64,000 bases of DNA, taken from Ixodes scapularis. Its lineage: Eukaryota > Arthropoda > Arachnida > Ixodida > Ixodidae. The stretch spans positions 48,826,710 through 48,890,709 of the forward strand of contig NW_024609881.1 of assembly GCF_016920785.2 (NCBI RefSeq), read 5' to 3'. The notes under the pieces were generated by a model. The model saw only the letters and a program-made list of their open reading frames with translations. It searched no databases and was not told the origin of the DNA. Shown here piece by piece: positions 46,060-56,399 of the stretch; positions within the stretch are counted from its first letter, which is position 1, and the number at the start of each line of letters is the position of its first letter. Position numbers and translations under genes: made by a program.

Positions 46060-46067
46060 ACAGAAAT

Positions 46068-47389
46068 AATGAGGCTTATCGGATGGCGACAAGCCCGAAA
46101 AGCATAACCACCCCGTCCATTTCGCTCTCAAGAAAGGAGATTATCTTTCTGAGGCCCTCAATGGAAGCCGAACGCTGACAGACTAGGCAAGGCGACAAGG
46201 TCACCGGCAGAAGCGGCCTTTCCTTTTATGCGTTGTTGATTCCCCTTCGACCTCGCCTTTTGCAAATCCTCCCCACCTGCTTTTGTGTCTTCGTGTGGCT
46301 GTCAGCGAGCGCGACAGCCACTTTAAGCAAATCAAAAGGGTGAAGCGAAACGCGTGACCCAGCGTGACCTCTCTACGTAGGACGCGTAGGACAAAAACGT
46401 TTGGACGAAAACTTTTCACGTGACTTTCTCTGTCATGCTGATGGGATCTGTGGGGCTGTCGTTTTCGCCGTTTGCCTAGTTATAGAAATAAGCGGGCCAC
46501 GTAGGTCCGGTTTTCGAACTGCTCTTCACTGTTCTGTTGTATTCGTGCGCTGCAGACGCGACTGTGTTTTTTCGTCGTAAACGGTCGGAATACGTCCATG
46601 CCAATTTTTCGGTAACAGCCATTTTTTGCACCGGAGTTCGTGGAATACTTGTGATGTGTTTGTTGGACACGCTTCGACAAAAACTGCTCTTCGCCGACGA
46701 CGAAACGTCAGTCCTCGAATCCTCGAACGTGTTTGTGGGGTGCCTGAGTTGAATTATGCATCTATCAAGGATTACATGATATCGCTCTTTTATTAGTAAG
46801 TGCACTGCAAGCATGATTCTGATAGTCGTCCTGCTTTCCTCTCAATCTCCGCGGTTTTTGTGTGATGAGTTTTGCTTGGCATGAGGACAGTGTTAATTGT
46901 ATTTTATAATTTGCTTTCCGTTTTACAGAGAAGTGTGACCTTTGTAAATATGTTGAGAATACACTGTGTGCAATGATAGTTGTTTAATAAACTTCTGGGA
47001 GCGATCGAAAAAAAATTGTTTGTCCGTATAAGTGATTGGATATGCAACAAATGACATGCAACGTACATATACTTGCACGACGTTCGGCCAATACGAAGCA
47101 GACGCATCGTAGAGTTTTCGCACAATATTGCGCGAACGCTAGGTCGGGGCGAAACAGCTGTACGGCAATACCCGCCGGGTATCAAACGGTGGTACAAAAC
47201 TGGACAGTTGAGCGATATTGGAACCGACTTTCGGCCGGCACTGGCACGATACTGCAAAGTATTGCCGTGCTGCTTGGGAACGGAGGTGATGACATCCTAC
47301 CATCGTGTTTCCAACGCTTGTTTAATTTATTTCTCTTCTGGGACGCGTGAAAGAGCACTTCTGTGACACACCAGAGATATTCGAAACTT
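46068..47389. other. Spacer between hAT and satellite, no gene recognised
   Basis: Several overlapping small frames (46476-46814 minus, 46904-47257 minus, 47036-47350 plus) without known motifs. Sequence composition is ordinary. Confidence 0.4.
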
Positions 47390-49235
47390 GGGCTGGCCTC
47401 TCGGCGGCACTTATTTGGCACTTCAGTGGGTAGCCAGAGAAAAGCCAAACTTCGGCATGCCCCGAATCGACAAATTAAAATTTACTGCGGCAGTTATGGC
47501 TCAAGTCTGGCACTTACTTTGGCGCTCCTCTGGCGGACCAGAGAAACGCCAAACCTTGGCACGTCCCAAATACCGAAATTAGGCGTTGCTCTGGCAGCTA
47601 TGGCTGGAGTATGGCACCAACTTTGGCGCTCCTCTGGCGGACCCGAGAAAAGCCGCACTATGGCACGTCCCAAATACCGAAATTAGGCGTTATTCTGGCA
47701 GCTATGGCTGAAGTATGGCACCAACTTTGGTGCTCCTCTGGCGGACCCGAGAAAAGCCAAACTTTGGCACGTCCCAAATACCGAAATTAGGCGTTACTCT
47801 GGCAGCTATGGCTGAAGTATGGCACCAACTTTGGCGCTCCTCTGGCGGACCAGAGAAACGCCAAACCTTGGCACGTCCCAAATACCGAAGTTAGGCGTTG
47901 CTCTGGCAGTTATGGCTCAAGTCTGGCACCAACTTTGGCGCTCCTCTGGCGGACCCGAGAAAAGCCAAACTTTGGCACGTCCCAAATACCGAAATTAGGC
48001 GTTACTCTGGCAGCTATGGCTGAAGTATGGCACCAACTTTGGCGCTCCTCTGGCGGACCAGAGAAACGCCAAACCTTGGCACGTCCCAAATACCGAAATT
48101 AGGCGTTGCTCTGGCAGTTATGGCTCAAGTCTGGCACCAACTTTGGCGCTCCTCTGGCGGACCCGAGAAAAGCCAAACTTTGGCACGTCCCAAATACCGA
48201 AATTAGGCGTTACTCTGGCAGCTATGGCTGAAGTATGGCACCAACTTTGGCGCTCCTCTGGCGGACCAGAGAAACGCCAAACCTTGGCACGTCCCAAATA
48301 CCGAAGTTAGGCGTTGCTCTGGCAGTTATGGCTCAAGTCTGGCACCAACTTTGGCGCTCCTCTGGCGGACCCGAGAAAAGCCAAACTTTGGCACGTCCCA
48401 AATACCGAAATTAGGCGTTACTCTGGCAGCTATGGCTGAAGTATGGCACCAACTTTGGCGCTCCTCTGGCGGACCAGAGAAACGCCAAACCTTGGCACGT
48501 CCCAAATACCGAAGTTAGGCGTTGCTCTGGCAGTTATGGCTCAAGTCTGGCACCAACTTTGGCGCTCCTCTGGCGGACCCGAGAAAAGCCAAACTTTGGC
48601 ACGTCCCAAATACCGAAATTAGGCGTTACTCTGGCAGCTATGGCTGAAGTATGGCACCAACTTTGGCGCTCCTCTGGCGGACCAGAGAAACGCCAAACCT
48701 TGGCACGTCCCAAATACCGAAGTTAGGCGTTGCTCTGGCAGTTATGGCTCAAGTCTGGCACCAACTTTGGCGCTCCTCTGGCGGACCCGAGAACAGCCAA
48801 ACTTTGGCACGAACCAAATACCGAAATTAAGCGTTACTCTGGCAGCTATGGCTGAAGTATGGCACCAACTTTGGCGCTCCTCTGGCGGACCAGAGAAACG
48901 CCAAACCTTGGCACGTCCCAAATACCGAAATTAGGCGTTGCTCTGGCAGTTATGGCTGAAGTATGGCACCAACTTTGGCGCTCCTCTGGCGGACCAGAAA
49001 AACGCCAAACCTTGGCATGCCTCGCATTCCCAGATTAGGATTTACTATGGCAGTTATGGCTCAAGTATGGCACCAACTTTGGCACTCCTCTGGCGTACCA
49101 GAGAAGAGCCAAACTTTGGCATGCCCGAGGATCGCCCAACTAAGGCTATAGTTAGGCACCGTACTTTGGCACTGATGAGTGCCATGGTGCCAAAACCTAA
49201 CTGCGCCAAAGTTGGGCCCTTATGTTTGCCAGACC
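47390..49235. repeat. 104-bp satellite with 208-bp dimeric higher-order repeat
   Basis: GGCACCAACTTTGGCGCTCC repeats at 47613, 47717, 47821, 47925 and onward every 104 bp, about 17 units. From about 47800 two unit types alternate: one with GCAGCTATGGCTGAAGTATG and one with GCAGTTATGGCTCAAGTCTG, giving a 208-bp dimer. Inner dimers are almost identical; the edges (47390-47600 and 49000-49235) are diverged. 104 is not a multiple of 3, so the frames in it are not proteins. Confidence 0.95.
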
Positions 49236-49925
49236 TTTGCCCAAGTTGGGCATTCCTCTGGCGTGCTACCTGGGAGGTGCCGGCGTGCCCATGGAACCAG
49301 CTGTGGGTTTCAGTCTACTTGGTGAGTACTCGCCCATTCGTTTTACTTTTTACGTGCTTTCTTTTCGAAGCGTTTGTGACTTGTCCTTGTGTGTGTGTGC
49401 AGGAAGCGTGAAGGCGAACTTGTGCGGCTCCTTGTCACACACGTGCTTTGCGCCTTGGATGACCTTCGAGCTTTTCCCAAGGAAGTCCCGGAACCGACCT
49501 GTCACTGAGCGAGCAGTCAGATTGCGGGAACGCACACAGAGGCGAAGGTCCCACCGAAGCCGAAGGGGGGGACGGGACTTCGTAAGTGTAACAGGGAGCT
49601 TTGTCTCGTAAATCGCTGGACAAGACGAATTCTACAAATCGGGGGGCGGCTTGGTACCACCTAACTAGGCGGCGTGTTTCGCTGAACCCACCCATTACGT
49701 GCTAGTGCTCGTATTGGCACCCCATTTGCTTTCACTGCGGATGTTCGAATTCAAGTTCGATTCTCTGTATTGATGATATTGCTTGCGAAAAGTATAAAGA
49801 GTTCTATTTTGACTGGAGCACGAACTTTTTATACAAAAGGCTGTAGATGTTGCACTTATTTGCTAGCCCTCTGGCTGTAGTTTATTGTGAAGGTTGTAGG
49901 AAAAAACGCACATTGAGTAGTTACA

Positions 49926-49927
<2 letters not shown>
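49236..49927. other. Post-satellite spacer
   Basis: GGTGAGT at 49319 and GTGTGTGTGCAG at 49393-49402 look like a donor and an acceptor, and a frame with arginine-rich end (49222-49611) spans them. No domain is recognisable, so I do not call a gene. Confidence 0.3.

Positions 49928-49977
<50 letters not shown>
49928..49977. repeat. (AT)n microsatellite
   Basis: About 24 uninterrupted AT units. Confidence 0.95.
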
Positions 49978-49980
<3 letters not shown>

Positions 49981-50110
49981 CTACACGGGCCCTTCACACT
50001 ATCGTACGTGGTCTCCGAGGAGGATATGAACGAATATCTGCAGATGAATGAACCGTACTTAATCCAATGAATCAAAGAATTGAAGTTTTCAGGAACCCGC
50101 CGAAAGCCAA

Positions 50111-50188
50111 AAAACGGCGGAGCCAGGATTTGAACTCTGGGCCTCCCAATGTCCGGTCGGGTGTGCTAACCTCTACACCACTCCACTT
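50111..50188 (-). repeat. tRNA pseudogene or tRNA-derived SINE head
   Basis: On the minus strand the sequence has an A-box-like TGGTGTAGAGGTTAGCAC and a B-box-like GAGTTCAAATCC at the right spacing, pairing ends GTGGAG and CTCCGC, a D stem and an anticodon stem (CCCGA/TTGGG). TTTTTT follows, as in Pol III genes. The T stem carries an extra base and position 33 is not T, so it is not a working tRNA. Poly(T) plus TTTA repeats occur just to the right on the plus strand. Confidence 0.45.
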
Positions 50189-50299
50189 TTTTTTTTTTTA
50201 TTTATTTATCTACACCATTCCACCTTGGCTTTCTGGCGTTTCCTACCTGTCTTATTAATGCACGAGAAACGAAATGTATCCAATCTGAAGAATTCTGGA

Positions 50300-51590
50300 A
50301 ATCCCTCCCCGACTTCCAGTCACCGTTACTACTGGAGCAGGGAGCACTGGCCTTGGCGGTAGCGATGGCGCGACCACGAGCCAAGGTAATGTGGCAGCTG
50401 AAAATCCTGAACTCTCCGACACCGGTAATCAAGGACAAGGAACATCGGTGACGAGCCCATCGATCGTCCCTCCGGCGCTTCAGACTGGTTTGAATGTACC
50501 GACATGCGACCTTCCTGGACTTAATTCCGTTGTACAGGAGGCCGTGCAAGTCGCCGTGCGAGGAGCGATCACGGGCTTGGCTGACCTGCTACGTTCCACA
50601 GCTCAGCCCACGAATGACGCAAGACCACCGACAGGCTCTGGTAAGCTGGTACCAGTGTTCAATCCCGTGACGAATCCAGCGCAGACCGTCGAACATTGGA
50701 TAAGAAAAGTCGATGAACTATCTGTGATATTCTCATGGAACGAGCGACAGACGTCGTGTTTTGCGCTGACGAAACTGAAAGGAATCGCTAAAACATGGTA
50801 CGACGGCCTCGTCAGTGTCCAGTGCTCGTGGCTTGAATGGAAGGCGGAGCTGAAGAAAGCTTGTCCACCTGTCAAATGCTTACAGCGCCGGCACCAAGAG
50901 ATGGAAGCGAGAGGGAAATTGGCAAACGAAACCGTCGAGCAGTACTTTCATGAAAAAGTCAGCCTAGCTCGACTCTGTCAACTTCCTGAAGATCAGATCG
51001 TGGATTATGTCATAACCGGCATCAATGACGAATCTCTCGTTCGAAGTCTGAGCGTTGTCAAGTTCCCGACACCGGAGGCTCTGCTGGAATGTCTAAATGT
51101 TTGGACGACCGACTCGCCGTCATTGAGAAAGCGTCCCACCGGTCAGATGTGGCTACCGTTTCAGCGACTGTCAAGACAGTTCCATCGAATCACCGATCCA
51201 CCCAAAGAGTTGTTAAACGAAAACCGGCCTTCAACTCTAGCGGTGAGCCGCGTTGTTTTAACTGCGACGATTACGGACATATATCTGCAAACCGCAGTAA
51301 ACCACAGAAGCGAGAACGCTGCAGCAAATGTCAACGGATAGGACATAAAACAGCGGACTGCAGAGCAAGCGCCAAATGTAGTACGAACGTCAAAAGTCAT
51401 CACATTGAAGATAAACAGGAAGTGAATGCACGAAACGAGAAGTACTTTCAAGATGCTCTGGTAGACGGGAAGCCTATTCGAGCTTACGTTGACCTTGGAA
51501 GTCAGTGCGTTACGATGCGCAAGATAGATGCCGACGATTTGGGAATCAGCTATAACGAGCCGTCCCGGGATGCAAGATTGCGGGCTACGG
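50300..51590 (+). pseudogene. Gag and protease of the second gypsy element
   Basis: Capsid-like part: VEHWIRKVDELSVIFSWNER, FALTKLKGIAKTWYDGL, EWKAELKKACPP, VEQYFHEKVSLARLCQLPED. A one-base change near 51095 moves the frame at KCLDDRLAVIE. Zinc knuckles follow: CFNCDDYGHISANR (last Cys replaced by Arg) and intact CSKCQRIGHKTADC. The protease reads AYVDLGSQCVTMRK, with D-x-G-S at the active site. A base missing near 51590 breaks the link to RT. Confidence 0.8.
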
Positions 51591-51615
51591 TTCCGGTCAA
51601 GTTCTACCGTGTGGA

Positions 51616-53781
51616 ATGACGGAAGCAAGCATCACAGTGGACCAAGCTAGAGCCCGCGTTCCAATCTACATTGTTCCAAGTGAAGCGCAAGCGATTCCGC
51701 TTCTCATTGGACAGCCCTTTACTGAGCAACCACATGTCACAATCGTGCGAAGAAGGAACACACTTCGCATTTTTGAAGAGCACGGCAGCTTTGCTGATAA
51801 AGATGACCAGCTTCGATTCGTTCAAGTTCCTGATCTTCTGCCACGTTCTGTTACGCTCTGGGCCAAGGAGTCTGTCGTGATTCCACCGGACTACGTAAGA
51901 ATTGTTCGTCTGACGACCAAGGCATCCGCCACAGGGCACGTCTTCGTTGATGCACAATTTCGAACGCAAGAGGGCAGGGAACACTGTTTGCCTGCTTGCG
52001 TAATCGACGTCTCGGAAGGCGGCAACACTGTTTTGCCTATTTTGAATGTATCGAAGTCCGACCTCCATATTTCGAAAGGAGAAGTAGCAGCCAGAGGATC
52101 CTGGTGTTCGGGAACAATTGAGACTGCGTGCCAGCGAAAGTCGACGGATTTGTTGGAACCGATTAAGGCGGAGGATATACGAAAGGGGCCTCAGGTGACT
52201 GCTGAAGAATTTGACAGGCTGCTAGAGCTCATTAACGAGTACCGTGACTGTTTTGCCGTCAACGTCTTCGAGCTTGGCTCTACGAGTGCGGCAGAGATGA
52301 ACATCGAGACTGTTGCTGGGGCAAAACCAGTATCTTTTCGTCCATACCGGCTGTCCTACGACCGACGCACTCGAGTAAACAAGGCCGTTGAAAAACTGAA
52401 AGAAGCAGGTGTTGTCCGCGACTCATCATCCGAGTATGCGAGCCCACTACTTGTCGTAAAAAAGAAAACCGGAGAGGAACGACTTTGTGTTGATTACAGA
52501 GCGCTGAATGCGATTACTAAGAAGGGTAAGTATCCTCTACCTCTTATCGAAGATCAGCTGAACCGACTCCAGGGAAACTACTGCTTTACGACACTTGATC
52601 TGACATCGGGCTATTACCAAGTTCCAAAGGCTAAGGAGTCCCGAGCTAAGACTGCTTTCGTGACGCCTGACGGACATTACGAGTTCTTAAAAATGCCGTT
52701 TGGTCTCACCAACGCTCCAGCGGTCTTTCAACGTATGATGAATGCCGTATTGGGACCGTTGCGGTATGGTGTCACCCTAGCGTACATGGACGACGTTCTT
52801 ATCCCTTCCACAGACTTTAATGAGGGTCTTGCTCATCTCAAGCAGGTCTTCCAGGTTCTACAAGCTGCGAACCTTACGCTTCGTACAAGCAAATGCACCT
52901 TCATGACAGAGAAAGTCACGTATCTCGGCTTCGAGATCGGAGTGACTGGACTCAGACCCAGCGACTACAAAGTGAAGGCTCTAATTGACTTTCCAACACC
53001 GTCCCGAGTGCACGAAGTCCGACAGTTTGTTGGACTGGTCAGTTACTTCAGACGGTTTGTCAAGAATTTGGCAACTCTCGCACAGCCATTAACGAAGCTT
53101 CTAAAGAAAGACGCACCTTGGGAGTGGACCACAGAGCAGGACACCGCGTTCAGCGTCCTAAAGCTGCGCTTGCAGGAACGCCCTGTGTTGGCCCTGTACA
53201 ACCATGAAGCCCCGACGGAAGTTCACACAGACGCAAGCAAAAGGGGGCTGGGGGTCATGCTACTTCAACTACAGAGTGATGGCCACTTCCACCCCGTGAT
53301 TTACGTAAGTCGCCAAACGTCAGAGGCTGAGGGACGTTATCATTCATACGAGCTGGAAGCACTCGCCGTGGTGTGGACGTTGGAACGACTCAGGACTTAT
53401 ATTCTTGGAATCGATTTCAACGTTGTCACGGACTGCAGCGCACTACGGGGAACGATGAGCAAACGTGAACTCATACCCCGAGTGGCACGCTGGTGCTTGC
53501 GGTTGCAAGAATTCACCTTCACGGTTATTCACAGAGATTCAGCGTCTATGCAGCATGCTGATGCGTTGAGTAGGTCTCCGACTGGACCAGCGGAAGAAAT
53601 GGAGGCGTGCGAAGGACTCCATATCTACGCTACAGCGATGGAAGAAACGGATGACTGTGCCGCGCAACTACTGGACGCCGATGTGAAACACATCAAAGAG
53701 GTTCTGGAGAAACCTGCGTCCTCGGCCGAGGAGCGCCGCATCCACTCCGAGTATAAACTCCAGAGGAATGTTGTCTTCTGA
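51616..53781 (+). CDS. Reverse transcriptase and RNase H of the second gypsy element
   Basis: 721-codon open frame. Linker, then RT motifs SPLLVVKKKTGEERLCVDYR, FTTLDLTSGYYQV, YEFLKMPFGLTNAPAVFQR, LAYMDDVLIPS (YMDD), YLGFEIGVTGL, and RNase H EVHTDASKRGLGVML with YHSYELEALAVVW and HADALSRSP. All catalytic Asp residues of RT look intact. The ORF ends with TGA at 53779-53781; the same frame continues as NIDGNSS into integrase, so this is a premature stop in a pol that was once continuous. The ATG at 51616 is internal and is not the natural start. Confidence 0.9.
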   Translation: MTEASITVDQARARVPIYIVPSEAQAIPLLIGQPFTEQPHVTIVRRRNTLRIFEEHGSFADKDDQLRFVQVPDLLPRSVTLWAKESVVIPPDYVRIVRLTTKASATGHVFVDAQFRTQEGREHCLPACVIDVSEGGNTVLPILNVSKSDLHISKGEVAARGSWCSGTIETACQRKSTDLLEPIKAEDIRKGPQVTAEEFDRLLELINEYRDCFAVNVFELGSTSAAEMNIETVAGAKPVSFRPYRLSYDRRTRVNKAVEKLKEAGVVRDSSSEYASPLLVVKKKTGEERLCVDYRALNAITKKGKYPLPLIEDQLNRLQGNYCFTTLDLTSGYYQVPKAKESRAKTAFVTPDGHYEFLKMPFGLTNAPAVFQRMMNAVLGPLRYGVTLAYMDDVLIPSTDFNEGLAHLKQVFQVLQAANLTLRTSKCTFMTEKVTYLGFEIGVTGLRPSDYKVKALIDFPTPSRVHEVRQFVGLVSYFRRFVKNLATLAQPLTKLLKKDAPWEWTTEQDTAFSVLKLRLQERPVLALYNHEAPTEVHTDASKRGLGVMLLQLQSDGHFHPVIYVSRQTSEAEGRYHSYELEALAVVWTLERLRTYILGIDFNVVTDCSALRGTMSKRELIPRVARWCLRLQEFTFTVIHRDSASMQHADALSRSPTGPAEEMEACEGLHIYATAMEETDDCAAQLLDADVKHIKEVLEKPASSAEERRIHSEYKLQRNVVF

Positions 53782-54936
53782 AACATTGATGGAAACTCAT
53801 CAAGGCTACTGTGGCTTGTTCTGAAACCACTGCGTTGGCAGGTAGTGCGACGTTCCCATGATGATCTGGGGCATGTGGGGACGGAAACGACGATCAAACG
53901 GATCCAGGAGAAATATTGGTTCGCAGGAATGAAGCGCTATGTACGGAGATACGTCGCCTCATGCGCAGAGTGCCTCTATAATAAGACGCCAACAGGAAAG
54001 AAACCTGGCATGCTTCATTCCATCGACAAGGTCGGTGTTCCGTTCCACACACTCCATCTGGACCACTTGGGACCGTTTCCAAGATCAAGACACGGGAATA
54101 CGTACCTGATTGTAGCTGTGGACGGGTTCACAAAGTTTGTGATACTCCCACCTGTTAAGAACGCAAGAGGCCAAGCGACTACGCGATGCCTGCGACACAT
54201 CGTTGGACTTTTTGGACCGCCGACGCGAGTAATCACGGACCGAGGAGTGGCGTACACTAGCACGACATTCAAGAAGTACTGTGAAAACTCTGGCATCATT
54301 CACATTTTGACTTCAACAGCCACACCGTGTGCGAATGGTCAAGTCGAGCGTTTCAACGGGACAATCACTCCAGCGATTGCCACTTTGACAAAGGACAAAG
54401 GTGAGAAGATCTGGGATGAGGTTGCTGACCTTGTTCAGTGGAGCCTGAACAACACGTACCACAAAGCGATAGACAGTACACCGTTCAGATTGTTGTTCAA
54501 CTTCGAGTCAAGAAGCTTGAATGGCGATCACCTCGATAACGCTTTGCGCGACCTGTCTACTAAAACTAGCGAAGGGATGTCAAATAGAAGGAAGGCAGCT
54601 ATCCAAGCCATCCGACTTGATCAAGAGAGGCAGAAGCGTCGCTACAACCAGAAGCGATGACATGCTCCAACGTTTGAACCGGGAGATATCGTTGTGGTTC
54701 AGCGAGAACCGACGTCGATAGGAGAATCGCGCAAGTTGCAGGAGAAATACAAAGGTCCGTACGTGGTCATGAAGCGACTTCCAAACGATACCTATCGCAT
54801 CGAGGACATACCTGGCCACCAGCGGACTCAACGTTTTTACACTTCAACAGCTCCCGTCGATAAGCTGAAACGACTCAAGACATTCGATGTGGACAGTGAA
54901 GGAAGTTGTGAAGAAACATCAAGTGAGAGCACTTGA
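53782..54936 (+). pseudogene. Integrase of the second gypsy element
   Basis: Zinc-binding H-x-H...C-x2-C (HDDLGHVGTETT, CAECLYNK), DDE core LHLDHLGPFPRS (first Asp), VITDRGVAYTS (second Asp), CANGQVERFNG (Glu), and the C-terminal module LQEKYKGPYVVMKRLPNDTY. A TGA at 54658-54660 lies between core and C-terminal module in the same frame. Ends at 54934-54936 in an acidic/serine tail, 18 bp before the LTR. Confidence 0.9.
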
Positions 54937-54953
54937 TTGCTAGGATGGCCGAA

Positions 54954-56130
54954 TGTTAGCGCCGTCCTCGAAGACGACGAAGAGTACCCGTAGAGCGCTC
55001 CACGATCCGTGTTACTAATGGTGAATTCCACTCGTAGATCTGGAGCGCCTTCCAAAATCCGCGAGGGAGGCAAAATTCGGCTCCCTGGGACCCGCTCCGA
55101 ATCGACGAGGGGAAGATAAACTTGCATTTTTGGAGCGACCTCTCCCCATACCCCTTCTCCCTCCGCCGTAGAAAATGGCCGCTGCTCGAACTTGACCAGT
55201 CCCCCCAACGCCGGCTGATCTTTCCAACGACCAGTGACGACTGTCACTGCTTAGCTGCAGAAGTAACACGCGGCACAGGCCGGGCGAAATTATACGTACC
55301 ACGGCGCCCATGTCACAAATAACGAAGAAGTCCGCGTTCGGCACCGTCACATACCTTTCGGCCGCCTCGAAGCGGCGGGGCACGGACAGCGATTACCAGC
55401 GGTGGAGTTCAGATTTGTAGTACGACTTTAATAAACTCAGAGGTAACAAACCATCACTTGCGCGGTCATTGCCTAACCACTTCTTGTTTTATTTCACGAG
55501 AAAACGCCGACAGAATGCAGTGCAAAAAGGTAAACAATCACTGGCTGCAGAATGAATAGGCCTAACCTTGCGTCTTCCTCCGGCTTTTCTGTCGTTCTTT
55601 TTCTCGTTCTTCCTCTCGCGATCACAGATGTCAGCGCTTACGATTTGCCACGCTCCACATTCCCGGCTCTTTATCCCTGATCTACGCGAAGTAGAAGCGT
55701 TCGAGCCGTCACAATCCAGAGTAAACAACCGACGCACCCGCACAGTTCCAACTCCACGACCCAACCGGCCCGCCGATCTCTCCAACCTCGCCGCGCATGC
55801 GCACCGCCGATTTAGACGGAAATCACGTGGGCCGCTCTGTCAACTTCCGGAGAGATCTGTGAAACCCCGCAGTGCAAGTTCGGCGGAGTTTGGGGCGCTC
55901 CGTGGAGCGGGCGCTGCCAGAGATCTACGAGCGGAAGATGACCAACTTGAGCCAGATCTGCGAGCGGAATATGCGCGCTCCAAATGGAGCGCTTTTGGAG
56001 CGCTCGAGATCTGCGAGCGGAATTCACCATTAGAGTTCTTTTCTCGGCAGCCATACCTGCCTGACGTATATTAAACGTCCTTTCCTAACCTTCTCTCGGC
56101 CGCCCCCGTCTTCAATGTCAAGGCCGTAAC
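54954..56130 (+). repeat. 3' LTR of second gypsy element, split by TIR element
   Basis: 54954-55015 and 56033-56130 make an LTR of about 160 bp starting TGTTAGCGCC and ending GGCCGTAACA. No second copy is present, so the exact length is inferred from the ends. Confidence 0.7.
55016..56032. mobile_element. Non-autonomous TIR element in the LTR, 1.0 kb
   Basis: TAATGGTGAATTCC at 55016 is a perfect inverted match to GGAATTCACCATTA ending 56032; similarity continues inward (CACTCGTAGATCT and AGATCTGCGAGCG). AGATCT(A/G)CGAGCGGAA occurs three times near the right end (about 55921, 55954, 56008), a likely subterminal protein-binding repeat. No transposase recognised; the target duplication is not clear because the ends themselves carry TAAT/ATTA. 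Confidence 0.75.
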
Positions 56131-56155
56131 AATATATATATATATATATATATAT
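56131..56155. repeat. (AT)n microsatellite
   Basis: Short run of AT units between the LTR end and the palindrome. Confidence 0.9.
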
Positions 56156-56156
56156 A

Positions 56157-56336
56157 AGACGAAAAGAACCCTTGGTGAAAACAGCAACAACGGACGATTT
56201 AATCTTCGACGTTTTGGCCGGAGTCCGGCCTTCGTCAGGAGGCCGGACTCCAGCCGACGAAGGCCGGACTCCGGCCGAAACGTCGAAGATTAAATCGTCC
56301 GTTGTTGCTGTTTTCACCAAGAGTTCTTTTCGTCTT
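56157..56336. repeat. Palindrome carrying two hammerhead-like cores
   Basis: Arms of about 80 bp (56157-56236 and 56256-56335) are inverted copies with few mismatches around a 19-bp centre. Minus strand: CTGACGA, stem GGCCGG/CCGGCC, then AAAA where GAAA is required. Plus strand: CCGACGA where CTGACGA is required, the same stem, GAAA, then ACG pairing with CGT and a following C at 56299 (GTC site). Each arm therefore lacks one core base. Type and flanks resemble PLE-associated hammerheads. Confidence 0.6.
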
Positions 56337-56399
56337 CTGTACCCACGCCTTCGGCCCCTCCGCCACCATGCCCGTTATATATATATAATGTAGTGTCGA

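Larger units (their letters stand above)
50290..56130 (+). mobile_element. Second Ty3/gypsy element, 5' LTR missing
   Basis: Gag, protease, RT, RNase H and integrase follow in order on the plus strand, and the 3' LTR starts TGTTAGCGCCGTC at 54954 and ends CCGTAACA at 56130 (TGTTA/TAACA ends), split by a TIR element at 55016-56032. No matching LTR or PBS was found before gag, and the gag frame has no ATG, so the 5' end is lost. Breaks: indels near 51095 and 51590 and stops at 53779 and 54658. Confidence 0.85.

Noticed and set aside
49319..49402. A small intron with GTGAGT and GTGTGTGCAG
   Set aside because: The surrounding frame has no known domain and abuts satellite DNA; splice-like words are common by chance.
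47363..49411. Open frames within the satellite
   Set aside because: The 104-bp period is not a multiple of three and stops recur in every unit; frames occur only at the diverged edges.
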